Positions 10,224 through 20,128 are shown, counted from the stretch's first letter. The stretch: 64,000 nt of DNA from Oscillospiraceae bacterium (GCA_022788225.1 JALEVO010000003.1:1-64000); one strand, 5' to 3'. Notes: generated by a model from the sequence alone, not told the origin. Numbers and translations are program-made.

Positions 10224-10883
10224 TCACTGCAAAAGCTGTTCCCTCATAAAACCAAGCAGTTTTTTCTCACGCCTTGACACCTGAACCTGAGTCATGCCAA
10301 GCTTTTTTGCCGCCGCCGACTGGGTCTGTCCTTTATAGTATCTGAGGTAAATCAGTTCCCGGTCTTTTGGCTCCATAAGTTCAAGGACCTGTCTGAGGGC
10401 AAGGGTATCTCCTATTTCCGTATCGGGGGACGGCACTGCTATATCTATCTGACTGCCGTTTTCGTCCGTACTGTCAGTAAGTGAAACAGGGGGCATACTC
10501 ACCGCAAGTGCCTCGGCTATGGTACACTCATCCGTGTCAAGCTGACGGCTGAGTTCACTTATAGTAGGCTCACGCCCTAACTTTTTTGACATTTCCTCTC
10601 TTGTCCGGACTGTTTTAAGGGAAAGCTCTTTCAGACTGCGGCTGACCTTTACCGCTCCTCCGTCACGGAAAAGCCGCTTTATCTCTCCCAGTATGACTGG
10701 TACGGCATAGGTCGAAAACTTAACTCCCCTCTCGCTGTCAAAAGCCTCGGCGGCTTTAAGCAGACCGATACAGCCGGCAGAATACAAGTCGTCATATTCT
10801 ATCCCTCTTCCTCTGAAACGGTTGGCGCAGAGATGGACAAGTCCGAGATTTTCCTCCGGCAGCGGCTTACTCATCTTTTCCAC
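10224..10883 (-). CDS. sigF: Sporulation sigma factor sigma-F (SigF/SigG group)
   Basis: YDDLYSAGCIGLLKAAEAFDSERGVKFSTYAVPVILGEIKRLFRD; follows spoIIAB. Confidence 0.9.
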   Translation of the reverse strand: MEKMSKPLPEENLGLVHLCANRFRGRGIEYDDLYSAGCIGLLKAAEAFDSERGVKFSTYAVPVILGEIKRLFRDGGAVKVSRSLKELSLKTVRTREEMSKKLGREPTISELSRQLDTDECTIAEALAVSMPPVSLTDSTDENGSQIDIAVPSPDTEIGDTLALRQVLELMEPKDRELIYLRYYKGQTQSAAAKKLGMTQVQVSRREKKLLGFMREQLLQ

Positions 10884-11304
10884 CGATTTTCTTGCGCATT
10901 GTCACGACTGTCCCCTTACCCACTTCACTGCGCACAGAAAGGCTGTCCATAAACGATTCCATGACCGCAAAACCCAGCCCTGCCCTCTCCTCAAAGGGTG
11001 CAGACGTATAAAGAGGTTCCATAGCCTGTTTTACATCAGCAATGCCGCAGCCTTTGTCTTTTATTCTTATGTACAGTTCGTTTCCGGAAAGTATCCTTGC
11101 AGTTATCTCTACTACCCCCTGCGTTCCTCTGTATGCGTGGACTATACAGTTTGTAACCGCCTCCGAAACAGCCGTCCTGATATCCGCTATATCCTCAACG
11201 CAGGGGTCGCACAGCGCCGCAAACGCTGACACGGCAGTTCTTGCAAAGCCTTCGTTTTCAGACTTGCTTGCAAAACTTATCTTCATTTCATTTTCTGTTT
11301 TCAT
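10867..11304 (-). CDS. spoIIAB: Anti-sigma F factor SpoIIAB
   Basis: GHKL ATPase: AVSEAVTNCIVHAYRG, IRIKDKGCGIAD; position between spoIIAA and sigF. Confidence 0.93.
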   Translation of the reverse strand: MKTENEMKISFASKSENEGFARTAVSAFAALCDPCVEDIADIRTAVSEAVTNCIVHAYRGTQGVVEITARILSGNELYIRIKDKGCGIADVKQAMEPLYTSAPFEERAGLGFAVMESFMDSLSVRSEVGKGTVVTMRKKIGGKDE

Positions 11305-11633
11305 TTTTTACATACTCCTTCTTCTCCGCTGCTTATCTCCGCCAGCCGGTCTATGCCGGACAATCTCATAACCTTCTTTATATGTGACGGTGGATTTCTT
11401 ACGATAACCTTTCCGCTTAATTCCTGCATAAGCTTACAGCGTCCCATAACAAGCCCGACTCCGGAACTGTCCATAAATCCCACATCTGAAAAATCCAGTA
11501 TAAGCTCCTGCGGCTGTTTTTCTCTTACAGCGTAATCGATTTCGTTTCTGATACCCCTGGCGCTGTGGTGATCTATTTCTCCTGACAATACTGCAACGGT
11601 GCGGTTTTCTTCTTCCAGTATTTTTACAGACAT
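11301..11633 (-). CDS. spoIIAA: Anti-sigma F factor antagonist SpoIIAA (STAS)
   Basis: ELILDFSDVGFMDSSGVGLVMGR STAS phospho-Ser motif. Confidence 0.93.
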   Translation of the reverse strand: MSVKILEEENRTVAVLSGEIDHHSARGIRNEIDYAVREKQPQELILDFSDVGFMDSSGVGLVMGRCKLMQELSGKVIVRNPPSHIKKVMRLSGIDRLAEISSGEEGVCKK

Positions 11634-11907
11634 TCTTATCTCTCCTTTATTCTTATTGTTTTTATTCTAATATATATTGTGCGATTTTTTTGTCACTTGC
11701 TGTTGCCTGAAAAACAATTTTTTCTGAAAACGTTTAACGACCGTATCTGCCATATTTAAAACGTTTAAAATGATGATTGTTTTAACCATTTGCAGCGTTT
11801 TTCACTGTTTTATTGTAAATAGAATTTAATATTATTGCATTTTATACAACGAAAACGGTTTCGCTGTAGTGAAAAAGCAGAATAAAAAAGAAATTTTCCC
11901 CAAATTA

Positions 11908-11936
11908 TTGACATTAAAACGTTTTAGTGGTATCAT
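11908..11936 (+). promoter_or_regulatory. Sigma-A-like promoter with AAAACGTTTT palindrome in the spacer
   Basis: TTGACA - 17 nt - TATCAT; spacer contains AAAACGTTTT at 11916-11925. Confidence 0.8.
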
Positions 11937-11988
11937 ATAGTCACAGGAACAACACAGAGTGTTCCAAACGAAAATCAAATAATATTAA

Positions 11989-12068
11989 GGGCAAACCTGC
12001 TGAAAGGCAGGGACGCAAAGCTTAGGGTCTAACCCGTTTGAAAAAACGGTATGGCAGCCAGTTGCTGA
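11989..12068 (+). promoter_or_regulatory. Cyclic di-GMP-I (GEMM-I) riboswitch aptamer
   Basis: GGGCAAACCTGCTGAAAGGCAGGGACGCAAAGCTTAGGGTCTAACCCG...CGGTATGGCAGCCAGTTGCTG matches the GEMM-I conserved core (GCAAACC, GAAAGGCAGGGACGCAAAGC, ATGGCAGCC). Confidence 0.95.
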
Positions 12069-12111
12069 CACTTGTAATTTTATTACAACTGTTATTATGA
12101 GCTGAAAACAG

Positions 12112-12147
12112 CGGCGTCTTTTTGCTAAAGAAAAAGACGCCGTTTTT
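12112..12147 (+). terminator. Intrinsic terminator, probable riboswitch expression platform
   Basis: CGGCGTCTTTTTGCTAAAGAAAAAGACGCCG followed by TTTTTGTTTT. Confidence 0.9.
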
Positions 12148-12204
12148 GTTTTATACAGATAATAATAACATGTCAGGAGGAAAAAGTTAAGGAGTGTTAT
12201 TATT

Positions 12205-14022
12205 ATGAGAAGAGCAGTTAATTTCAAGAGAATGATCGCAGTTATTTCATCAGTTATTATGATGGTTACAACATTAGCAGGCATGACAGCAGAAGCAATG
12301 ACTTATGCCACACTGACATACCTCGCAGGAGATGTTGACAATCTCGTTGGTGCAACAGAAGTAAGCTTTGAAAAGATCATCAATACAACATTTGATGCAG
12401 CTGCTTCTTCCAGATTTTCAAGAAAAGGCTATTACCTCAAGTCATGGTACGTTCCTTCAACAGGCGAAACAGTAAGAACTGGTGCACAGTACGTTATGCC
12501 TTCTCACGACATCACATTCGTTGCAAACTGGGAACCTCAGACATACTCAGTTACATTCACAGGCAAGGGCGGCAAAACAGCTGACGGCAGTGCAAACTTC
12601 TACGTTGACGCTACATACGGCACAGCAATGACTCTTCCTGAAAACCAGTTCATCTATGACGGTTACACATTCGCAGGCTGGAAATACAACGGCGTTACAT
12701 ATAATGCAGGCGATAAATTCGAGATTCCTGCAATCCTCTCAACAGCAAAAATCGTTCTTTCAGCAGTCTGGGTAACAGGTTCATCAAGCACAACAACAAC
12801 TCCGGCTACAACAACTACAACTACAACAACTACAACTACAACAACTACTACAACCACTACCTCAGCTACATCTGCAGAAACAACAACTACTACAACTACA
12901 ACATCAGCACCAGCTTCAGCTTCACTGCCATCATCAGTATCTTACGCAGCAGGCGAAGCAGTTGTAAAGACATTTGAAATCGGCGCAAAGCTCAATTACA
13001 CAGATGACTCACTGAAAATGTACAACATTTCTCTTAATGAAATCCTCAGCGAAGGAACAATCGACAAGTTTGAAATCAATCTTCGTTCAACAATGGGAAC
13101 TATTAACACATTTATCGCAGGTGTCGGCGCAGTTGTTGACGGCGAATGGTATCAGGTTGATTATAACGAATATATCAGCTCACCAACATATACAATCGAT
13201 TTCGCAGATCAGGAAATCTGCAACAAATTAAGCGGCGGCAGCGTACAGGTTGGCTACTGGTGGGGCACAACAGTTCCTCTTTACATTGATTCAGTAACAG
13301 TTACATACAAGCCGCAGGAAATCACAACAACACCTGAAACAACAACTACTACAACTACAACTACTACAACAATGCCAGAAACAACAACTACTACAACCAC
13401 AACAATGCCGGAAACAACAACTACTACAACTACAACAATGCCTGAAACAACAACTACTACAACTACTACAACTTTAAATGACTCACAGTATTCAAAGGTT
13501 GTTGAATTAAACAGAACAATTGCCAAGAATGAACCACTTACAATCGCAGCAGACGAAATCGTATCAGCAAATCAGATAGTTGAAAGCATTCAGCTTACAT
13601 TCAGTGTTAACGGACAGACTGTAAATGATTATTCACTCACAGTTGGTATATCAGGAAACAACAACAGCAGCTGGGATCAGTTCGATTACAACGGTAACTG
13701 CAATTCAGAAACTCTTACAATCGGCGCTTCACTTCCTGAAGAATCACAGGCTTACTTCACAAACAGCAACTTCCTTACAGTTGGTTACTGGTGGGGCACT
13801 GCTGACAGCATCACACTGGAATCTGTAAAGGTTAATTACAGAATCGACAATGGCGACTTCAATCACGACGGTATCGTTGACAGCAGCGATGCAGAAGCAC
13901 TCAAAAAGTTTATGGTTGGCGTAAGCGTTGATGGTTTTGATCTCGACGGCGAATCTGCTGACGTAAACGGCGACGGCGTTGTTAACGTATTCGATTATAT
14001 GTCTCTTTCAAAAATGATCTGA
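12205..14022 (+). CDS. Secreted dockerin protein with InlB/Flg_new-type repeat, Thr-rich linkers and two related beta-sandwich-like modules
   Basis: N-terminal signal peptide; FSRKGYYLKSWYVPSTG and YDGYTFAGWKYNGVTYNAGDKF repeats; poly-Thr linkers; paired VQVGYWWGTTVPLYIDSVTVTY / LTVGYWWGTADSITLESVKVNY; C-terminal type I dockerin DFNHDGIVDSSDAEALKKFM...ADVNGDGVVNVFDYMSLSKMI. Confidence 0.88.
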   Translation: MRRAVNFKRMIAVISSVIMMVTTLAGMTAEAMTYATLTYLAGDVDNLVGATEVSFEKIINTTFDAAASSRFSRKGYYLKSWYVPSTGETVRTGAQYVMPSHDITFVANWEPQTYSVTFTGKGGKTADGSANFYVDATYGTAMTLPENQFIYDGYTFAGWKYNGVTYNAGDKFEIPAILSTAKIVLSAVWVTGSSSTTTTPATTTTTTTTTTTTTTTTTTSATSAETTTTTTTTSAPASASLPSSVSYAAGEAVVKTFEIGAKLNYTDDSLKMYNISLNEILSEGTIDKFEINLRSTMGTINTFIAGVGAVVDGEWYQVDYNEYISSPTYTIDFADQEICNKLSGGSVQVGYWWGTTVPLYIDSVTVTYKPQEITTTPETTTTTTTTTTTMPETTTTTTTTMPETTTTTTTTMPETTTTTTTTTLNDSQYSKVVELNRTIAKNEPLTIAADEIVSANQIVESIQLTFSVNGQTVNDYSLTVGISGNNNSSWDQFDYNGNCNSETLTIGASLPEESQAYFTNSNFLTVGYWWGTADSITLESVKVNYRIDNGDFNHDGIVDSSDAEALKKFMVGVSVDGFDLDGESADVNGDGVVNVFDYMSLSKMI

Positions 14023-14057
14023 TAATAAATAAAAAATAATATTGGTACTTCCTTAAC

Positions 14058-14095
14058 AAAAACCGGACTGCATGAGTTTACGCAGTCCGGTTTTA
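14058..14095. terminator. Bidirectional terminator hairpin between convergent genes
   Basis: AAAAACCGGACTGC...GCAGTCCGGTTTTA. Confidence 0.85.
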
Positions 14096-14109
14096 TTTGT
14101 GGTATGACC

Positions 14110-14988
14110 TTAAGGCATTACCTGTTTTCTCTGTCTTGACTTTAAAATAATGATATACATCAGAAGAGCATAAACTATCGCAAATGCAAGCCAGCCCAAA
14201 AGTCCGGCGGCTGTTTTTTCGCTTATTATACTGCCGTTTTCATAGTATATCCTGCTTTTGAATTTCACTCCGCTGCTTTCAGCATAATATTCAGCAATGG
14301 AATCTGATATTCCGGTTATTGTAACATTATCTGAAATGCCGCTGTCAGAAAAGCCTATGGCATACTGCCCTATCGACAAAAGGCTTTCAGGAAGATTTAT
14401 TTTTTCAAGTTCTGTGCAGTTGTAAAAGGAGTACGGCTCAATAGTTTTGAGTTTTCCGCTTAATTTCACATTAGCAAGCCCCGTACACCCTGCAAAGCTG
14501 TACGCACCGATATCCGTTACGCTTACTGGAAAATCAAACTTCTCAATACTCCGGCAGCCGAAAAAAGCGTAGTCTTCCACAGAACTTATATTTGTGTTAA
14601 GGCTTACATTTTTCAGGCTTTCACAGCCGTAAAATGCCCCCTCCGGAACGTAAGAAACTTTTGCATTTATTCCGGCAGTTTCAAGAGAAGTGCATTCAAA
14701 AAATGCGTAATTGCCAATTTTTGAAACACTTTCCGGAATGACTATTTCTTTTAGCGTACTGCACTTGTAAAATGCATTTTCCCTGATTTCGGTTACCGGC
14801 TTTCCTTCAATCTGCGACGGAAGTTCAATAACCTCCGGACTTCCTTTATAACCGGTAATAACTGCCTCGTTTCCAGATACAATATATGTAAGAGAGCCGC
14901 AGTAATCAAGTGCGTGAGAGCCGAAACCGTTTCCGGACATCATAACGGCAGCAGCAATTGCCGGGACGATAAATTTTAATTTTTTCAT
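14110..14988 (-). CDS. BspA-type leucine-rich repeat surface protein with C-terminal TM segment
   Basis: Repeats such as IRENAFYKCSTLKEIVIPESVSKIGNYAFFECTSL; signal peptide; WLAFAIVYALLMYIIIL TM + basic tail. Confidence 0.88.
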   Translation of the reverse strand: MKKLKFIVPAIAAAVMMSGNGFGSHALDYCGSLTYIVSGNEAVITGYKGSPEVIELPSQIEGKPVTEIRENAFYKCSTLKEIVIPESVSKIGNYAFFECTSLETAGINAKVSYVPEGAFYGCESLKNVSLNTNISSVEDYAFFGCRSIEKFDFPVSVTDIGAYSFAGCTGLANVKLSGKLKTIEPYSFYNCTELEKINLPESLLSIGQYAIGFSDSGISDNVTITGISDSIAEYYAESSGVKFKSRIYYENGSIISEKTAAGLLGWLAFAIVYALLMYIIILKSRQRKQVMP

Positions 14989-15283
14989 TTTGTCCTCCTT
15001 AATGTAATAATTCTGTAATATTTATTCTATACTCATTCGGTGTTGTTTGTAAATACGTTTGTAACAGGTTTTCATCGTATTTTCTCGACAAATGCGGCTG
15101 TTTATTTGTTAAATCCGGACTGATTATTTCGCAAATAATATTAAATCAAAACTTTATAATAAAAATTGAAGTATTGACAAATATTATAAAGTCTGCTAAA
15201 CTTTTAAAGTATGACTTTCTGACGGGAAATAGCATGTTACTGCGTTTCCCAGTGAAAAAATATTGTTATTGGAGAATATTGCT

Positions 15284-16390
15284 ATGAAAAAAATAAAACT
15301 GGCTGCGGCTGTTCTGGCACTGACTCTGTGCCTTACCGGTTGTGCAAACAGCGAGCCTATAGGACAATCTGAAATACCGGAATCATCTGCCGTTACAGAA
15401 GAAACAGCGACGAGCGGAACTTCCGAAAAAGAAAATATTTCTGAAAGCAGTACTGCCATAAATCCACTCACCGGTGAAAGCGGATTTAATGAAAAGGCAG
15501 TCGGCAAAAGACCGGTTGCGGTTATGGTAAGCAATGTAAAGGCGGCACTGCCGCAGTACGGCGTTGACGAAGCGGATATAATCTACGAACTGCCTGTTGA
15601 GGGCGGTATTACAAGGCTTATGGCTGTGTATGCCGATTACACCAATGTGCCTGACGTCTGCTCAGTACGCAGCTGCCGTTACTACTACCCTATCCTTGCT
15701 TACGGCATGGACGCAATTTACTGCCACTGGGGTACCGACAAAACTATCGCCCTTGATACCCTTAATTATCTTGACATTGACCGTTTTGACGGCAACGACG
15801 GAAGTCTTGGCTATGGTACAGTTTTTGTCCGTGATGAATACAGGGAGCAGTATTACGATACCGAACACACCGGCTGTCTGAAAGGCTCTGAACTTGCAGA
15901 TGCAATTGAGGAAATGGACTACCGCACAGAGATAAACGAAACCAATGAAAACGGTGCTTTCAGATTTAATTCACCTGATTCTCCGAATGTTCCGGAGGGA
16001 GAGGACTGCCTGACTGCTGAACTCAACTTTTCAACGGAATATTACAGCACCTTTGAATATGACGAGGAAAGCGGCGTTTATCTCAAATACCATTCAGGTG
16101 CTCCTCATAATGACGGAGTAACAGGAAATCAGCTTTCATTCACCAATGTTTTTGTGCTTGAAACCTATGTTTCCACAAGAGATGACGGAAAGCTTATGGA
16201 CGTTGGACTGGACAGTGGAAGCGGCTGGTACATTTCAATGGGAAAAGCCCAGCCGGTCACATGGTCGAAATATTCCGACAGCGACCCTGTAAAGATTTAT
16301 GACGAATCGGGAGAGGAGATATCAGTCAATGCCGGAAAAAGCTATATAGGCTTTATCGACGGTGAGGATGTGGAAATAACGGCTGAATAA
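15284..16390 (+). CDS. DUF3048 (YerB-like) lipoprotein
   Basis: Lipobox LCLTGC; RPVAVMVSNVKAALPQYGVDEADIIYELPVEGGITRLMAVYAD. Confidence 0.88.
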   Translation: MKKIKLAAAVLALTLCLTGCANSEPIGQSEIPESSAVTEETATSGTSEKENISESSTAINPLTGESGFNEKAVGKRPVAVMVSNVKAALPQYGVDEADIIYELPVEGGITRLMAVYADYTNVPDVCSVRSCRYYYPILAYGMDAIYCHWGTDKTIALDTLNYLDIDRFDGNDGSLGYGTVFVRDEYREQYYDTEHTGCLKGSELADAIEEMDYRTEINETNENGAFRFNSPDSPNVPEGEDCLTAELNFSTEYYSTFEYDEESGVYLKYHSGAPHNDGVTGNQLSFTNVFVLETYVSTRDDGKLMDVGLDSGSGWYISMGKAQPVTWSKYSDSDPVKIYDESGEEISVNAGKSYIGFIDGEDVEITAE

Positions 16391-16392
16391 AA

Positions 16393-16433
16393 GAATACCG
16401 TACAAATTCTGACTGACAGATTTGTGCGGTATT
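16393..16433. repeat. 41-bp hairpin direct repeat, copy 1 (terminator-like)
   Basis: GAATACCGTACAAATTCTGACTGACAGATTTGTGCGGTATT; 39/41 identical to 16678-16718. Confidence 0.9.
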
Positions 16434-16677
16434 TCAGTTTGTCAAAAAAGCTAATTTCAAAACATCAGGGGACGCCCTCTCTTGCAGGGCGTCCCCTCTT
16501 GAAAATCAAAGATTTTCAATTCACCCCTTGCGGAGCGCTTCTAAGGCAAGGAATTTCGCCCTCTGCGGAGGGCGACAAGGGGGCTTTGCCCCCATTGACC
16601 CCCACAGCCTTTGAAAAGGCTGGCGAAACTTTTATTTCGCCGTTCGGCGGGCATAACTTGACTTTTCCAACAGTCTG
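16434..16677. repeat. Palindrome-rich intergenic element flanked by the duplicated 41-bp hairpin
   Basis: Contains GGGGACGCCCT..AGGGCGTCCCC and a TTTCGCC...GGCGAAA segment shared with 57084-57166. Confidence 0.75.
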
Positions 16678-16718
16678 GAATACCGTACAAATTCTGACCT
16701 ACAGATTTGTGCGGTATT
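16678..16718. repeat. 41-bp hairpin direct repeat, copy 2
   Basis: GAATACCGTACAAATTCTGACCTACAGATTTGTGCGGTATT. Confidence 0.9.
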
Positions 16719-16855
16719 TATTTTAGGTATTTTAAAACAGATAATTTCACTTTTTATCTTGATTTTTTATTGAAAATGTTGTATAATAAAGAAACTAAGG
16801 TGTCAGCCGCTGAATTTGCGGGATTAAGCCAATCAATTTGAACAGGAGTAAAAAT

Positions 16856-17908
16856 ATGGTAAAAGATATTATAGAGGAAATCAAAAAGGGACTTACCGGC
16901 GATCCGGAAAAGGATATTCGCTATCTTCAGGAACAGGGCATGAAGTACAGAAGTGCTCCGGAAGCTTCGGAAATACTGAAAATTCTTAGTGATATGTCCT
17001 TCGACCTTCTGCCGGAAGACAAAAAAAAGCAGCTTAAAACCATGATGTTTATAGGTAACAAGCGCCTTGACCAGGTTTACAATGATGTGAATACCTGCGT
17101 TAAAAACAAGGACATTGACGGTGCAATAAGCCTGCTTGCTGAAATTGAGAAAAGAGCAGACCAGTACTTCGCACCTGACAGTACTCCGAACAACTTCTCT
17201 TTCAGAAACAGACTGGAAGAATACATATATGCTAATCTTTACAAGCCTGAAAATAAATACATCAGAACTCCTTTCGATTTCTGCCAGTATTTTTCCGCTT
17301 ACGGATACCTGCTTGTAGAAAAGGGCAAACCGCAGGAGGCTGTTGAAAAGCTTGAAAAGGCTATAGCATACAATCCAGCAAACGTTGAACCGAGATTTGA
17401 GCTTGCTGAAGTCTATAAGCTTACAAAACAGCCTGAAAAGCTTCTTGAATGTACCCGTGAAACTCTGAAAATCTCAACAACGCCTGTACACATTGCAAGA
17501 TGCTATACAAACCTTGGATATTACGCCATTGAAATAAAGGATTACGACAGCGCAGTGGCTTTCTATTATGAAAGTGTTGTTTACCAGAACAATCCTGCTG
17601 TAAGCGGTGAACTCCAGCACATCAGAGCAGTCACCGGAAAGGATATCACTCCGCCCACAAAAGAGGATATTCTTGCTGCATTTGAAAAATATGGTGTCAA
17701 GAACGGTCCTGACCAGGACGTAGTAAACATTGCATATTCTCTCGGCAGCTACTGCATAGAGCACGATGCTCCGCCGCAGGAATCAATGTTCTATATGCAG
17801 GTAGTTTACGGTCTTACCCGTGACGAAAAGGTAAAGGAAAAAATTGATATGCTCAATGCACAGATTGCCGCAAAGAATTTAGCACAGGAATCAAAGAACA
17901 AATCATAA
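16856..17908 (+). CDS. TPR-repeat protein
   Basis: AYGYLLVEKGKPQEAVEKLEKAIAYNPANVEPRFELAEVYKLTKQPEKL; ATG preceded by AGGAG. Confidence 0.75.
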   Translation: MVKDIIEEIKKGLTGDPEKDIRYLQEQGMKYRSAPEASEILKILSDMSFDLLPEDKKKQLKTMMFIGNKRLDQVYNDVNTCVKNKDIDGAISLLAEIEKRADQYFAPDSTPNNFSFRNRLEEYIYANLYKPENKYIRTPFDFCQYFSAYGYLLVEKGKPQEAVEKLEKAIAYNPANVEPRFELAEVYKLTKQPEKLLECTRETLKISTTPVHIARCYTNLGYYAIEIKDYDSAVAFYYESVVYQNNPAVSGELQHIRAVTGKDITPPTKEDILAAFEKYGVKNGPDQDVVNIAYSLGSYCIEHDAPPQESMFYMQVVYGLTRDEKVKEKIDMLNAQIAAKNLAQESKNKS

Positions 17909-17915
17909 AAAATAT

Positions 17916-17946
17916 AACCTCCTATGGAAACCATAGGAGGTTTTTT
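17916..17946 (+). terminator. Intrinsic terminator
   Basis: AACCTCCTATGGAAACCATAGGAGGTTTTTT. Confidence 0.92.
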
Positions 17947-18296
17947 GTGACCAGACCGATAAGCCGGGTTCTGTCGTGTGCGGCAATTTATCTAGGCTTT
18001 GAGTCGCCCCAAAGCTCAAGCCGTCATTACTCTTAAATCCACCGAGCAGATGTTGACTTAAAAGTACCAATAGACGTTGCATCGGATAGGGTTTACACGG
18101 CAATACACTCTCATGTATTCCGGTGAGCTCTTACCTCGCCTTTCCACCCTTACCTGTGGGGAATCCCATAGGCGGTATATTTCTGTTGCACTTGCCCTGA
18201 AGTCGCCTTCGGCTGCCGTTAGCAGTTATCCTGCTCTGTGATGCCCGGACTTTCCTCGTAAACTAAAACGTTCCCGCTGCCGCATAGTCTGCTCAA
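17947..18296 (-). ncRNA. rnpB: RNase P RNA (class A-like)
   Basis: Reverse strand has GAGGAAAGTCCGGGC, GAAGGCGACTTCAGGGCAAGTGCAACAGA and 3' ACAGAACCCGGCTTATCGGTCTGGTC; 5' GAGCAGAC can pair with 3' GTCTGGTC. Confidence 0.95.
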
Positions 18297-18403
18297 ATCT
18301 ATTTTATCGCATTTTCAGCTTTTTGTCAACCGGAATGTCTGAACGCATACCAAATCTTTTTTCAGTCACAGACCGGGACGTCGTGGACGCCGTCCCCTAC
18401 AAT

Positions 18404-18444
18404 ATTTGGCATATATGCCAAATTTCTGCACATACAATTGTGCA
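18404..18444. promoter_or_regulatory. Two adjacent palindromes upstream of gdhA
   Basis: Perfect 20-bp ATTTGGCATATATGCCAAAT (18404-18423) and TGCACATACAATTGTGCA (18427-18444). Confidence 0.45.
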
Positions 18445-18523
18445 AAATGCCATGTTTCAAAGATACATTGATATAAAAGCGCAATTTTTTTCTTAATTTT
18501 CGGAGGAATATCTGTAAAAATAC

Positions 18524-18552
18524 TTGCTTTATTAAAGTAAAAATAGTATAAT
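18524..18552 (+). promoter_or_regulatory. Sigma-A-like promoter for gdhA
   Basis: TTGCTT - 17 nt - TATAAT about 50 bp upstream of the start. Confidence 0.75.
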
Positions 18553-18602
18553 AGTTAATACTGAGGGTTTTCTCTTCAGTAATCAAAATATGGAGGTTTT
18601 AA

Positions 18603-19958
<1,356 letters not shown>

Positions 19959-20033
19959 TAAGCATTGTCTGCATTAAGATAAGTTTTAAAGTCACTTCCG
20001 GTACTTGCTGCCGGGAGTGATTATTATTATATT

Positions 20034-20112
20034 GCCTTGCACATACGCTTACTTCGTAAGCTCCGTGCATATCGGCTGATAGTAAACTAAAAAATATTTT
20101 TAGTTTACTATA
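20034..20112 (+). repeat. Composite structured repeat, copy A
   Basis: CCTTGCACATACGCTTACTTCGTAAGCTCCGTGCATATCGGC + ATAGTAAACTAAAAAATATTTTTAGTTTACTAT. Confidence 0.85.
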
Positions 20113-20128
20113 GTAGGAGGAGTTTTAT

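Noticed and set aside
12789-12905. Possible CRISPR-like tandem repeats
   Set aside because: Trinucleotide (ACA/ACT) low-complexity coding repeats, without unique spacers. No CRISPR array seen anywhere in the window.
12663-13526. Poly-Val antisense ORFs (VVVVVV...)
   Set aside because: Antisense of the ACA/ACT Thr-linker microsatellite; no coding signal of their own.
16424-16726. 100-aa ORF across the palindrome-rich intergenic element
   Set aside because: Composed of repeat hairpins and terminator copies; no RBS or recognisable protein.
17903-18103. 66-aa ORF overlapping rnpB
   Set aside because: Located in conserved RNase P RNA sequence.
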